A stretch of DNA of 64,000 nucleotides from Halanaerobiaceae bacterium. GTDB lineage: Bacteria; Bacillota; Halanaerobiia; Halanaerobiales; Halarsenatibacteraceae. The stretch is taken from contig PWEJ01000112.1 of the NCBI GenBank assembly GCA_003553485.1, forward strand, positions 39,052-103,051. Reading direction: 5' to 3'. Positions within the stretch are counted from its first letter, which is position 1. The number at the start of each line of letters is the position of its first letter. The position numbers and the translations under genes are program-made. The notes below the pieces were generated by a model. That model saw only the letters and a list, made by a program, of their open reading frames with translations. It searched no databases and was not told the DNA's origin. Below, one piece after another: positions 36,391 to 44,972 of this stretch.

Positions 36391-39300
36391 TTAAGAATTT
36401 TTGAATTGTTTCTTTAATTTTTGGATTCTTTTCCCGGGCTGAACCCCCAATCCCTGCTGTAAAACTTTTTTACAGCGCTGCAGGGTCTTTAAAGCCATCG
36501 ATCTTTTATCTAATTCTAAATATGACCTGATCAAGTAATAATAGGCTATTTCCCAGCAGTGATCAACTTTAAGAGCCTGATTGCAGTATTCAATGCAAGC
36601 CTGATATTCCTGCTGGTGATAAAAATAAGAAATTATTTTCTCCATTGCCTGGAGATATTTATCCCGCAGTCTGGTTCTTTCATTTCCAGTAAAGTCTAAA
36701 TACAGATCCTGATCTAAAAAATCACCGCGATATAACTCAACTGCTGCTAAATAATAGTCCAGGGCGTCGCTATCAACCTGTTCCTGCTGGGCCTCAGCAA
36801 TCAAATTTTCAAATTCTTCAACATCATAATAATAACTGGACTGCTGATTAAAACCATAGTGGCTACCCTGCCGCTTAATGAAATAGGGCTGCTGACGAGG
36901 TTGACGGTCTGGTTCTAAGGTCTTTTTCAAAGAATTTAAAGTTACTTTGAAGTTTCTTTTAGCCTTGTCAGGAGGTGAATCGGGCCAGAGTTGCAGACAT
37001 ATTTTATCCCTGGAGATCAAATCTCGATAATTCGTTAAAAATAGAATGAAAAGTTCTCTGGCCTTGGCTCTATTCCATTCATCGCGGGTTATTTCTTCCA
37101 GGCCACGATATAAAATCCCCCGGCCAAAGGCTTTAATTCTCAAAGAATAACCAGGATGACGCTCTAAACCGGCATATCCCAATTCTCCTAAAACTCTATC
37201 TACAGCAAAACTATCAGCAACTCTTTTTCTGACAGCTAATAAAGCAGGAACAATTCGATTGGGATCCCGCGAGGTAAAGAAGGTCGGCTTTTGCAAAATC
37301 TCTCCTAAATTATTTTCCTGTATTAAGGCCAATAATTCACTGACAGTGACTTTGGTCCGGACTGTCTCTCCTTGCAAATGATTTATGATTGTCAACCAAT
37401 AATTACAGATGATTCTGGTGAAAACATCATAGGAATGCTTGCTGAAATTTCTGGCTTCTAAGAAGGATTCCCGGGAATCTGCCAGATTTTTCTGTTGCAG
37501 TTGATTGATTCCCAGAGCTATTAATAATAAACCTGTGAGCCATTCATCACCAGCCTCTCGAGTAAGTTTCTCTCCCTCTCGAGCATAACTCTCACCTAAT
37601 TTTCTATCACCATAATAGGCCTCTAACAGGGCTAAACCCATTAAAGGTTCACTGCGTCCTCTTTCAATGCCAATCTCATCCACAAGCTCCAGAGATTTTT
37701 GATAATGCTGACGAGCCTTAGCTACACCTGGATAACCCCTTAACTGACAGGCATGCCCCAGACGCATATGGCTTACGGCTTCTGTAAAGGGAGACTTGAA
37801 ATCTTGAACAAGTTTAAGCCCCTGACTGGCAGCTTTATGAGCTTCTTGCTGACGACCTAAAAAACTATAGATCAAAGACTTTAACAGAGCTGTTTCTTTA
37901 TGCCAGCGGGGGATTGAGTCAGCTGATTTTTCCTGCAAGACTTCTAGGGCTTCCTGCAGGCGTCCAGTTCTCAAACGTACTCTACCGGCTAAATTACTGG
38001 GCTCATCTGGGTTTTCTGATAGCTTTCGGGCTTTTTTGAGATAGTTTTCCGCTTCAGGGTAATATCCTTCATTTATCTTATTTTCTGCCAGCAATTGATA
38101 AAATTCTGCTTCCTGCAGAGGGCTATCCTGCCCCTTTAATTTTAAAGCTTGCTGGAGATATTCATCGGCCCTGGCCGGTTGAACCGTATCAAGGTAAACC
38201 CGAGCTATTCTTTCCCAGACCTGAGCTTTCTTCTGGGGCTGCTGAGCAGCTGAAATATTGTTGCTGGCCTCCTGGTAAGAATTTAAAGCACCATTGAAAT
38301 CACTCTGCAGTCGGTAGATATCACCTAGATAGAGGTATAGTTCTGGATAGTCAGCAAAATATAGCTGAGGTAAATCTTTAAGGGAATCTCTAAGAGTATC
38401 TATTCTACCAAGTTTAATGAGTTTATCAGCGGCCTTGATCAATAACTCAGCTGAACGATCATATTCTTCAGCCTCCAGATAATGATAAATGGCATAACCG
38501 GTAAAATTAACTTTTTCTGCAGCCTGGGCTGCTTTCAGGTGAAGTTCAGTAAGATCATAATCTTCCGCTGATTTTTTGAGGAGAAAATCCTGGAATAGCT
38601 GATGATAGCGAAACTGCTCCTCTCCATATTTACTGATAAAAAGATTGTCAGCCATAAGCCCCTCTAAAATTTTTCGGCTAGGAGAGTGACCAGTATTATC
38701 CTGGAAGCTCGAGGGGAAATAATGCAAATATTGATCACAGAGATTGACATCCAACACCTGCAAAACAGCAGTTAGTTTCAAGAATTTTTTGCTGGCTTTA
38801 TCGAGTTCGCTCATGACTTCACGGGCTAAAAACTCAAATAAAAGTTCTAAAGAGTCAGTTTCCCGGGAGATTATTTTATCTAACTGCTGGCCGGCCTGAA
38901 GACGGCGCCCGATTAAGTCTAAAGCCATGATCCACCCCTCGGTCATCTGCATTATTTGAGTTAAAGTGGAGGAATCAGTTGGATTATTGCTACTCTGAGA
39001 ATTGCCGGGAGAAAAGTTCATGTTATATTTGTAATTTAAAAAGTCCTGGATTTCCCTAGCATTAAGATAAAAGCTATCGTCAGAAATAATATTAACTTTA
39101 TTCTTTAACTGCCAGTTTAAAATATCGGGCAGATTGGGTTGTTTTCTAGTGGAAATAATCAGGTGAAAATCCGGGGGAAGATGATTGATAAAATAATTGG
39201 TAAGTTTTATTAATCGATTATTATCCTGAACTAAATGAAAGTCATCGATTATCAGATAAAACTCTTCTCCGGCTAGGTCCTGAAGTAAATTATTTAAGAA

Positions 39301-39663
39301 GATATCCAGGGCTGAACGGAGCCTGGTTGGATTTTCTCTTTCCCGCCTGAGGTATTCAAGGGCCTGGTTTCCAAGCTCACTCCTTTTGTAGTTTAAAGCT
39401 GCTATGAGGTTTTGTGTGTATAGGCTAACATCGTTATCAAATTCATCAAGGCTATACCAGGCAAAGTTATCTTTATGATACTGGCGAAAATAATGGGCTA
39501 ACATCATGCTCTTGCCGGCTCCAGGACCGGCCTTTACAATAGTCAAAGGATAACTTTTAGCTTTAGCCAATTCTGCCTGCAGATCTTCCTTCAACCAGAT
39601 TTTTTGCTTTTGGTAAGGTGGAACAAAGCGAGTCTTTAAGATTGTGCCTGGCAAGGATCTCAC
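36391..39663 (-). CDS. Large MalT/SARP-type transcriptional activator with TPR array
   Basis: A 1090-residue regulator. Residues 1-380 are a MalT-like STAND ATPase with Walker A KAGPGAGKS (44-52) and Walker B LIIDD (137-141). Residues about 390-830 are TPR-like helical repeats. Residues about 855-960 resemble an OmpR-type winged helix of SARP proteins (RAKARELFILFLTNYRDLIS) and 975-1080 a BTAD-type TPR domain. Such proteins couple ligand sensing to activation of neighbouring genes. It begins 9 bases after the cysteine-desulfurase-like gene with the RBS GAGGTGAG and shares its promoter. The target may be the divergent selenium genes, but that is inference. Confidence 0.8.
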   Translation of the reverse strand: MRSLPGTILKTRFVPPYQKQKIWLKEDLQAELAKAKSYPLTIVKAGPGAGKSMMLAHYFRQYHKDNFAWYSLDEFDNDVSLYTQNLIAALNYKRSELGNQALEYLRRERENPTRLRSALDIFLNNLLQDLAGEEFYLIIDDFHLVQDNNRLIKLTNYFINHLPPDFHLIISTRKQPNLPDILNWQLKNKVNIISDDSFYLNAREIQDFLNYKYNMNFSPGNSQSSNNPTDSSTLTQIMQMTEGWIMALDLIGRRLQAGQQLDKIISRETDSLELLFEFLAREVMSELDKASKKFLKLTAVLQVLDVNLCDQYLHYFPSSFQDNTGHSPSRKILEGLMADNLFISKYGEEQFRYHQLFQDFLLKKSAEDYDLTELHLKAAQAAEKVNFTGYAIYHYLEAEEYDRSAELLIKAADKLIKLGRIDTLRDSLKDLPQLYFADYPELYLYLGDIYRLQSDFNGALNSYQEASNNISAAQQPQKKAQVWERIARVYLDTVQPARADEYLQQALKLKGQDSPLQEAEFYQLLAENKINEGYYPEAENYLKKARKLSENPDEPSNLAGRVRLRTGRLQEALEVLQEKSADSIPRWHKETALLKSLIYSFLGRQQEAHKAASQGLKLVQDFKSPFTEAVSHMRLGHACQLRGYPGVAKARQHYQKSLELVDEIGIERGRSEPLMGLALLEAYYGDRKLGESYAREGEKLTREAGDEWLTGLLLIALGINQLQQKNLADSRESFLEARNFSKHSYDVFTRIICNYWLTIINHLQGETVRTKVTVSELLALIQENNLGEILQKPTFFTSRDPNRIVPALLAVRKRVADSFAVDRVLGELGYAGLERHPGYSLRIKAFGRGILYRGLEEITRDEWNRAKARELFILFLTNYRDLISRDKICLQLWPDSPPDKAKRNFKVTLNSLKKTLEPDRQPRQQPYFIKRQGSHYGFNQQSSYYYDVEEFENLIAEAQQEQVDSDALDYYLAAVELYRGDFLDQDLYLDFTGNERTRLRDKYLQAMEKIISYFYHQQEYQACIEYCNQALKVDHCWEIAYYYLIRSYLELDKRSMALKTLQRCKKVLQQGLGVQPGKRIQKLKKQFKNS

Positions 39664-39672
39664 CTCACTTTG

Positions 39673-40866
39673 TTAATTTTTTAGCCTATTTATTTCTTCG
39701 GCAACTGCCTTAAGGGTCTGGTCTATCTCCTTCTCGGTGGTAAAGAAACCCGGGCTAAAACGGAGGGTTCCTCCTGGATATGTACCGGCTACTTTATGGG
39801 CTAAAGAGGCACAATGCAAACCGGAGCGGGTCATGATACCATGGTTTTTATCTAACTGGAAAGCTATTTCAGCTGGATCAAGTTCTCCAAAAGTAACTGA
39901 AATAGTGCTAACACGCGGTGAGTCCAGGTCAGGACCAATTATCTCCACTCCTGCTATATCCTGAAATCCCTGATATAATTGTTTGGTCCGTTTTTTTATG
40001 CTGGCAGCAATATTTTCTCGACCGGTCTTTTTAATAAATTTTAAGCCTGCCAGCAAACCAGCAATTCCCGGGGTGTTCTGAGTACCGGCTTCAAACTTAT
40101 CCGGCAGAAGGTCAGGCTGTAATAGTAAATCCGATTTACTGCCAGTCCCCCCTTCAATAAAGGGTGAAGTCTTAGCGGCGGCTTCCTGGCTAATAATTAA
40201 ACCTCCTGTTCCCTGAGGGCCAAAGAGACCTTTATGTCCGGTAAAGGCAATAAAGTCAACTCCAATATCCTGTAACAGCTGCCAGTTATAGTTATAGCAA
40301 CCTGCAGTCTGAGCTGTATCAATGGCCACAGCCAGATCCAGTTTCTTAGCGGTTCGGGCTATCTCGGCAACTGGTAATTTAGTGCCTGTAACATTGGAAG
40401 CATGATTAACGACTACCAGGGTAGTTGAAGGCTTTGTCAATTTCTCTAAATCTTCAGGGGCAAACTTTCCTTTTAAAGAGATCGGCAAGTAATCAAAATC
40501 GATCATCCCTTCTTCCTTTAAGCGATGTAAAGGGCGTAAGACAGAATTATGTTCAAAAGAAGTGGTAATAACATGATCGCCGGCCTTAAGAAAACCTTTT
40601 ATAATCAGGTTTAAAGAATGGGTTATATTTTGAGTTAATATAACCTGACTGGAATTAGAGACTTTAAATAAATCAGCCAGCTCTTCTCTGGTAGCAAGAA
40701 TTATGCGCCCAGCATCTAAAGAACTGCTGTGACCACCTCGACCCGGATTGGCCCCAATGTTTTCCATGAAATCACAGATAGCCTCGGTCACTTCTCGGGG
40801 TTTGGGGAAGGAGGTAGCTGCATTGTCCAGATAAATAACGCTTTGAAAATCGCCGTTTTTTTCCAA
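39673..40866 (-). CDS. Cysteine desulfurase-like class V aminotransferase (EF2568 type)
   Basis: A 397-residue PLP enzyme: YLDNAATSFPKPREV near the N-terminus, HNSVLRPLHRL, the PLP lysine in FTGHKGLFGPQGTGGL, and a possible sulfur/selenium-accepting Cys in RSGLHCASLAHK. The subfamily with ANPGRGGHSSSLDAG is often found with selenium-metabolism genes (yedE, yedF, selD) in anaerobic Firmicutes, and here the divergent operon encodes exactly yedE, tusA and DUF3343. It probably mobilises sulfur or selenium from cysteine or selenocysteine. Confidence 0.83.
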   Translation of the reverse strand: MEKNGDFQSVIYLDNAATSFPKPREVTEAICDFMENIGANPGRGGHSSSLDAGRIILATREELADLFKVSNSSQVILTQNITHSLNLIIKGFLKAGDHVITTSFEHNSVLRPLHRLKEEGMIDFDYLPISLKGKFAPEDLEKLTKPSTTLVVVNHASNVTGTKLPVAEIARTAKKLDLAVAIDTAQTAGCYNYNWQLLQDIGVDFIAFTGHKGLFGPQGTGGLIISQEAAAKTSPFIEGGTGSKSDLLLQPDLLPDKFEAGTQNTPGIAGLLAGLKFIKKTGRENIAASIKKRTKQLYQGFQDIAGVEIIGPDLDSPRVSTISVTFGELDPAEIAFQLDKNHGIMTRSGLHCASLAHKVAGTYPGGTLRFSPGFFTTEKEIDQTLKAVAEEINRLKN

Positions 40867-40949
40867 GGCAGGTTTCTCTCCCTTCTTAATAAGTTTTAGT
40901 TTCCTTTTTTATCTATAATTACTCTAAAATTTCTTCTTTTTCTGTTGCT

Positions 40950-40978
40950 ATTATAACCCAGTGACCGGTGCTGTGCAA
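40950..40978 (-). promoter_or_regulatory. Promoter for desulfurase-regulator operon
   Basis: TTGCAC (40978-40973), a 17-base spacer and TATAAT (40955-40950) on the minus strand. Confidence 0.65.
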
Positions 40979-41038
40979 GGCAGATAGAGATCTATATAAC
41001 AAATATATAATTTTTTATTATTATATATATAATATTTC

Positions 41039-41067
41039 TTGATTATATTTTATCCCTGTGTTATTAT
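41039..41067 (+). promoter_or_regulatory. Promoter for yedE operon
   Basis: TTGATT, a 17-base spacer and TATTAT on the plus strand, 70 bases before yedE. The stretch between this and the divergent promoter (40979-41038) is very AT-rich. Confidence 0.62.
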
Positions 41068-41137
41068 ATACAAAGCAAATGATACATAGATTCATCAAGA
41101 AAAATATATCTTCATATTTAGGGGGAATCTAAAAAAA

Positions 41138-42202
41138 ATGAGTGATAATAAGTTCATTATCATTAGTGGTGGTATTATTGGACTGCTGGCTGCTCTGCTG
41201 GTAAGAGCTGGTAATCCTGCCAATATGGGAATCTGTATGGCCTGTTTTTTCCGTGATATAGCCGGTGGGCTGGGTCTCCATCGAGCAGATATTGTCCAGA
41301 ATCTGCGACCGGAAATTGTTGGTTTTGTTTTAGGAGGTTTTGTTCTGGCCAAATACAAAGGCGAGGTTAAACCCCGCACCGGCTCCAATCCTCTGTTACG
41401 CTTTTTAATGGGAGCTTTTATGGCTATTGGGGCTTTAGTCTTTTTAGGCTGCCCCTGGCGAATGATTCTCCGTTTAAGCGGAGGGGATCTGACTGCTATT
41501 GCAGGTCTGATTGGTTATCTGGCCGGGATTTATGTTGGAGTCCTTTTCTTGCGACAGGGCTTCACACTGGGAAGAGCTTATTATAATGTCAACCCGGCCA
41601 GTGGCTATGTTATTCCAGCAGTTTTCTTGGGAGTAATGGTCTTTAGACTGGCAAATCCTGAATTTATTTTTTTAAGTGAGGCTGGTCCTGGTTCTCAATT
41701 TGCCCCAGTAGGGCTGGCTCTAGGAGCTGGCCTTTTGGTAGGTGGTCTGGCGCAAAGAAGTCGTATCTGTACTGCTGGAGCATTCAGGGATATGTTCTTG
41801 ATTAGAGATAATCATTTACTTAACGGAGTCCTGATGATTTTTGGAGTTGCCCTGGCTGCCAATTTAGTTTTAGGACAATTTAACCTGGGCTTTGCTGAAC
41901 AGCCAGTAGCTCATAACGAAGTAATCTGGAATTTCCTTGGGATGACGATTGTCGGTATAACCGCTGTTATGTTAGGAGGCTGTCCCTTGAGGCAGACTAT
42001 TTTAGCCAGCGAAGGGGATCTGGATGCCGGATTAACGGTGGTAGGATTAATAGTTGGAGCAGCCTTTGCCCATAATTTTGGTTTAGCTGCCTCCCCTGAA
42101 GGAGTGGGTTTTAACGGAAGAGTGGCTACAATTTTGATTCTGGCCATCGTTTTAATCATAGGCTTTGTCAATGTTCAGCAGAATAACAGGGCTAAGGGAT
42201 AA
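41138..42202 (+). CDS. yedE: YedE-family putative selenium transporter
   Basis: A 354-residue membrane protein with about ten hydrophobic segments and the paired YeeE/YedE features NMGICMACFFRDIAGGLGLHRA, LGCPWRM, SRICTAGAFRDMF and LGGCPLRQT. The conserved cysteines are typical of transporters of sulfur or selenium species. The selenium-linked YedE type occurs with YedF and SelD in organisms that use selenium, and the next genes here are a TusA-like protein and a Se/S carrier-like protein. RBS AGGGGG precedes ATG 41138. Confidence 0.88.
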   Translation: MSDNKFIIISGGIIGLLAALLVRAGNPANMGICMACFFRDIAGGLGLHRADIVQNLRPEIVGFVLGGFVLAKYKGEVKPRTGSNPLLRFLMGAFMAIGALVFLGCPWRMILRLSGGDLTAIAGLIGYLAGIYVGVLFLRQGFTLGRAYYNVNPASGYVIPAVFLGVMVFRLANPEFIFLSEAGPGSQFAPVGLALGAGLLVGGLAQRSRICTAGAFRDMFLIRDNHLLNGVLMIFGVALAANLVLGQFNLGFAEQPVAHNEVIWNFLGMTIVGITAVMLGGCPLRQTILASEGDLDAGLTVVGLIVGAAFAHNFGLAASPEGVGFNGRVATILILAIVLIIGFVNVQQNNRAKG

Positions 42203-42257
42203 AAAATAAAGTATAGTAGAATATCTTAGAATAACTCAAAAATATGGAGGGAATAAA

Positions 42258-42470
42258 ATGTCAAAAAAAACTATCGATACCTCAGGTTTTTCCTGTCCTC
42301 AGCCTTTATTGATGGTTAAAAAAGCTTTAGAGAGTGAAAGCCAGGATTTTTCAGCTATTATTGACACGGAAGTTGCTCGAGAAAATATCAGCCGCTTCCT
42401 TGATAATGAAAATGTTGATTATGAAGTTGAAAAAGAACCTGAGCGATATATTTTCAAGATCAAAAGATAG
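42258..42470 (+). CDS. TusA/YedF-like sulfur (selenium) carrier protein
   Basis: A 70-residue protein with the TusA signature TSGFSCPQPLLMVKKAL, in which Cys13 carries persulfide or selenide. It corresponds to the N-terminal TusA part of YedF alone. It follows yedE by 55 bases with a GGAGGG RBS and belongs to its operon. It likely receives sulfur or selenium from a desulfurase and hands it on. Confidence 0.87.
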   Translation: MSKKTIDTSGFSCPQPLLMVKKALESESQDFSAIIDTEVARENISRFLDNENVDYEVEKEPERYIFKIKR

Positions 42471-42509
42471 TCCTGGTTTATAGTCTGAAATTTATTAGGG
42501 AGATATAAC

Positions 42510-42538
42510 TTGACATTGAGGGATTGACCTGATACTGT
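42510..42538 (+). promoter_or_regulatory. Possible internal promoter before the DUF3343 gene
   Basis: A perfect TTGACA, a 17-base spacer and a weak TACTGT, 36 bases before the start codon. Confidence 0.4.
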
Positions 42539-42573
42539 AAGCTCAGTTGGTGATTTTTGGAGAGTGATAGATA

Positions 42574-42846
42574 ATGACAGAACAAAAAAATAAAGCTGAC
42601 TACCTCGTTACATTTCATGCCACTGCCGATGCCATGAAGGCTGAAAAGTGCTGTGGGAACTCGAAAATGCAGGCTCGCCTGCGACCAGTGCCCAGGGAGT
42701 TGAGTTCATCCTGTGGGCTGGCTTTAGAGGCATCAAGTGTAGGCTTAGAAAAATTAACAGAGAGTTTAGAAACAGCTAAAATTGATATTGAAGCTCTTTA
42801 TCTAATAGCTGAAGGATATCAACCTCTTAAAATTAACAGTGATTAA
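42574..42846 (+). CDS. DUF3343 putative Se/S carrier protein
   Basis: A 90-residue protein with LVTFHATADAMKAEKCCG (Cys26, Cys27) and the conserved PRELSSSCGLAL (Cys47). This is the DUF3343 family, proposed as a selenium/sulfur carrier because it co-occurs with YedE/YedF. The first motif differs from the usual form by the doubled cysteine. It is third in the yedE operon and followed by a terminator. Confidence 0.83.
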   Translation: MTEQKNKADYLVTFHATADAMKAEKCCGNSKMQARLRPVPRELSSSCGLALEASSVGLEKLTESLETAKIDIEALYLIAEGYQPLKINSD

Positions 42847-42895
42847 ACTAATCTTTTTTTCTTTGGCTAAGTCACTTAAATTAAACAATCAATTT

Positions 42896-42951
42896 AATCC
42901 CCCTTAGCAAGGAGATCCCTATCCTGCTCTGGGGGGATTATTATTTTTAAT
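42896..42951 (+). terminator. Terminator of the yedE operon
   Basis: AATCCCCC pairs with GGGGGGATT around an inner stem-loop, followed by a T-rich run on the plus strand. Confidence 0.78.
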
Positions 42952-42985
42952 CTAAAATTTTATTTTTTTACTCTGATTAATTCAT

Positions 42986-43014
42986 TTGCTCTAATCTAAA
43001 TGATATATTATAAT
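42986..43014 (+). promoter_or_regulatory. Promoter for glucan phosphorylase
   Basis: TTGCTC, a 17-base spacer and TATAAT on the plus strand. The leader of about 110 bases holds a possible LacI-type operator. Confidence 0.62.
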
Positions 43015-43081
43015 AGAGGAAAGTAACCGCTAGCAAGCAAAAGTTCAAAATTTTTGCCTTGATTTTTTTATTTTAACTCTA

Positions 43082-43095
43082 TGCAAACGTTTTAG
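43082..43095 (+). promoter_or_regulatory. Possible LacI/CcpA-type operator in the phosphorylase leader
   Basis: TGCAAACGTTTTAG has an AAACGTTT core centred on CG, as LacI-family operators do, but the outer bases are not symmetric. It lies downstream of the promoter, where binding would block transcription. Confidence 0.4.
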
Positions 43096-43129
43096 TGAAT
43101 TGAAAATTTATGCGGGGGGTTGTAATTTT

Positions 43130-44845
43130 ATGGCTAAAGCAAAGTCAAATTTATCAGGTTCAAAGAGTCTGGTTAAAGAAAAAGAACAGAACAAAAAAAG
43201 CACTAAACCACTGACTGCTTATTTCTGCATGGAATACGGATTGAATGAGGAAATGCCCATCTATTCTGGTGGTTTGGGGATTTTAGCTGGAGATGTCCTG
43301 AAGGCAGCCCGAGAAAATAATTATCCTCTAATAGGAGTGGGGCTCCTCTGGCGCCAGGGATATACCAGGCAAAAGATAGGCCAGGATGGCAGACCCTATG
43401 ATGCCTATCCTCGCAATGACCACATTTATGATCTGGTAGAAGATACTGGAGTTGAGGTCACTGTTAAAATTCGTGAAGCTGAGGTAATTTGTAAGGTATA
43501 TAAAGTCGACTGCTATGATAATGCTGACCTTTATCTTCTTGACACCAATCACCCTCAAAATGGAGGAGTGGAAAAATGGATTACCGGTCAGCTTTACGGC
43601 TGGTTTAATGAAGAAAGAATAGCCCAGGAAATTGTGCTGGGAATTGGTGGAGTCAGAGCTTTACAGGAATTAGGCATTGATGTTGACGTGTATCACTTCA
43701 ATGAAGGGCATGCTGCTCTGGCTGGTACTGAGTTAATCAAACAAAAAATGGCCAAAGGCTTGAGTTTTACTAAGGCTTTAGAAAAAACAAGGCAGCAGGT
43801 GGTTTTCACAACCCATACCCCGGTAGAACAGGGAAACGAAGAACATTCTTTAAAGACTTTAGAATATATGGGAGCTTTTAACGGCTTAAATATTAATCAG
43901 ATGGTTAAGATTGGTGGCGCTCCCTTTAACATGACAGTGGCCGGTCTTAGGCTGGCTTCAGTGGCTAATGGGGTAGCTCAACTCCATGGCAAGACTGCCA
44001 ATAAAATGTGGGAAGATGTCAGGGACCGGGCTCCTATCCATGCCATTACCAATGGTGTGCATCAGAAAAGCTGGGTAGATGGAAGAATGATTCAGGCCTA
44101 TGAGAAAACAGGAGAAATCTGGGATGTTCATCAAAAATTAAAGCAAGAGTTGATTGATTTTGTTGCTGAACGAACAGAAACCAGGTTAAATATAAATAAA
44201 CTTTTAATCGGTTTTGCCCGCCGGGCTGCTCCTTATAAAAGAGCTCCCTTGATCTTCACCAAGCCCAAAAAGATTGCTTCTTATTTAGAGGAAGGCAAAA
44301 TTCAGATTATCTTTTCTGGTAAAGCTCATCCTCTGGATGATAAAGGGAAGGAGATAGTTGAGACATTAGTTGAAATGTCGGAAAGATATCCGGAAAGCGT
44401 GGTCTTCCTGGAAAATTATGATATGGAAATTGGTCGGCTAATGACCCGGGGAGTCGATGTCTGGCTCAATAATCCCCGCCGTCCCAAAGAGGCCAGTGGA
44501 ACTTCAGGCATGAAAGCAGCCATGAATGGAATTCCTAATCTCAGTATTTTAGATGGCTGGTGGCCGGAAGCCTGTCAACACGGCTACAACGGCTGGCAGT
44601 TTGGCGATGGCTATGAAGCTGACTCTGCTAGAGAACAGGATAAACATGATCTAGCAGCTCTTTATGAAGTTCTCCTTAATGAGGTTCTGCCTCTTTACTA
44701 TGAAGATAAATCTGAATGGCAGGAAATTATGAAAAATAGTATTGAAACCACTTTAGATCACTTTAGTGCCGCTGGCATGTTAGAGGATTACTATCAGAAA
44801 ATGTACAGCAAAAAAGCCCGTTTGGAGGCTGAAAGGATATTCTGA
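43130..44845 (+). CDS. Alpha-glucan (glycogen/maltodextrin) phosphorylase, short type
   Basis: A 571-residue GT35-family enzyme. It has TAYFCMEYGLNEEMPIYSGG near the start, YHFNEGHAAL, FTTHTPVEQGNE, GFARRAAPYKRAPL and the PLP-lysine motif EASGTSGMKAAMNG. This is the short phosphorylase type (about 540-850 residues) found in thermophiles and anaerobes. It releases glucose-1-phosphate from alpha-glucans. I start at ATG 43130, with GGGGGG about ten bases upstream; ATG 43100 would add ten residues. The gene stands alone; pgmB and msmX at 1.6-5 kb could act on related sugars. Confidence 0.9.
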   Translation: MAKAKSNLSGSKSLVKEKEQNKKSTKPLTAYFCMEYGLNEEMPIYSGGLGILAGDVLKAARENNYPLIGVGLLWRQGYTRQKIGQDGRPYDAYPRNDHIYDLVEDTGVEVTVKIREAEVICKVYKVDCYDNADLYLLDTNHPQNGGVEKWITGQLYGWFNEERIAQEIVLGIGGVRALQELGIDVDVYHFNEGHAALAGTELIKQKMAKGLSFTKALEKTRQQVVFTTHTPVEQGNEEHSLKTLEYMGAFNGLNINQMVKIGGAPFNMTVAGLRLASVANGVAQLHGKTANKMWEDVRDRAPIHAITNGVHQKSWVDGRMIQAYEKTGEIWDVHQKLKQELIDFVAERTETRLNINKLLIGFARRAAPYKRAPLIFTKPKKIASYLEEGKIQIIFSGKAHPLDDKGKEIVETLVEMSERYPESVVFLENYDMEIGRLMTRGVDVWLNNPRRPKEASGTSGMKAAMNGIPNLSILDGWWPEACQHGYNGWQFGDGYEADSAREQDKHDLAALYEVLLNEVLPLYYEDKSEWQEIMKNSIETTLDHFSAAGMLEDYYQKMYSKKARLEAERIF

Positions 44846-44972
44846 TTAGTAATTAATACCATAATATGTTATTCTACAACTTCATATAATAAATACTTTT
44901 ATAATCACTTTAAATAATATATAATCATAAATGACGCAATAAAGAAAGAGTATAAAGAAAGGAATGATTTAA

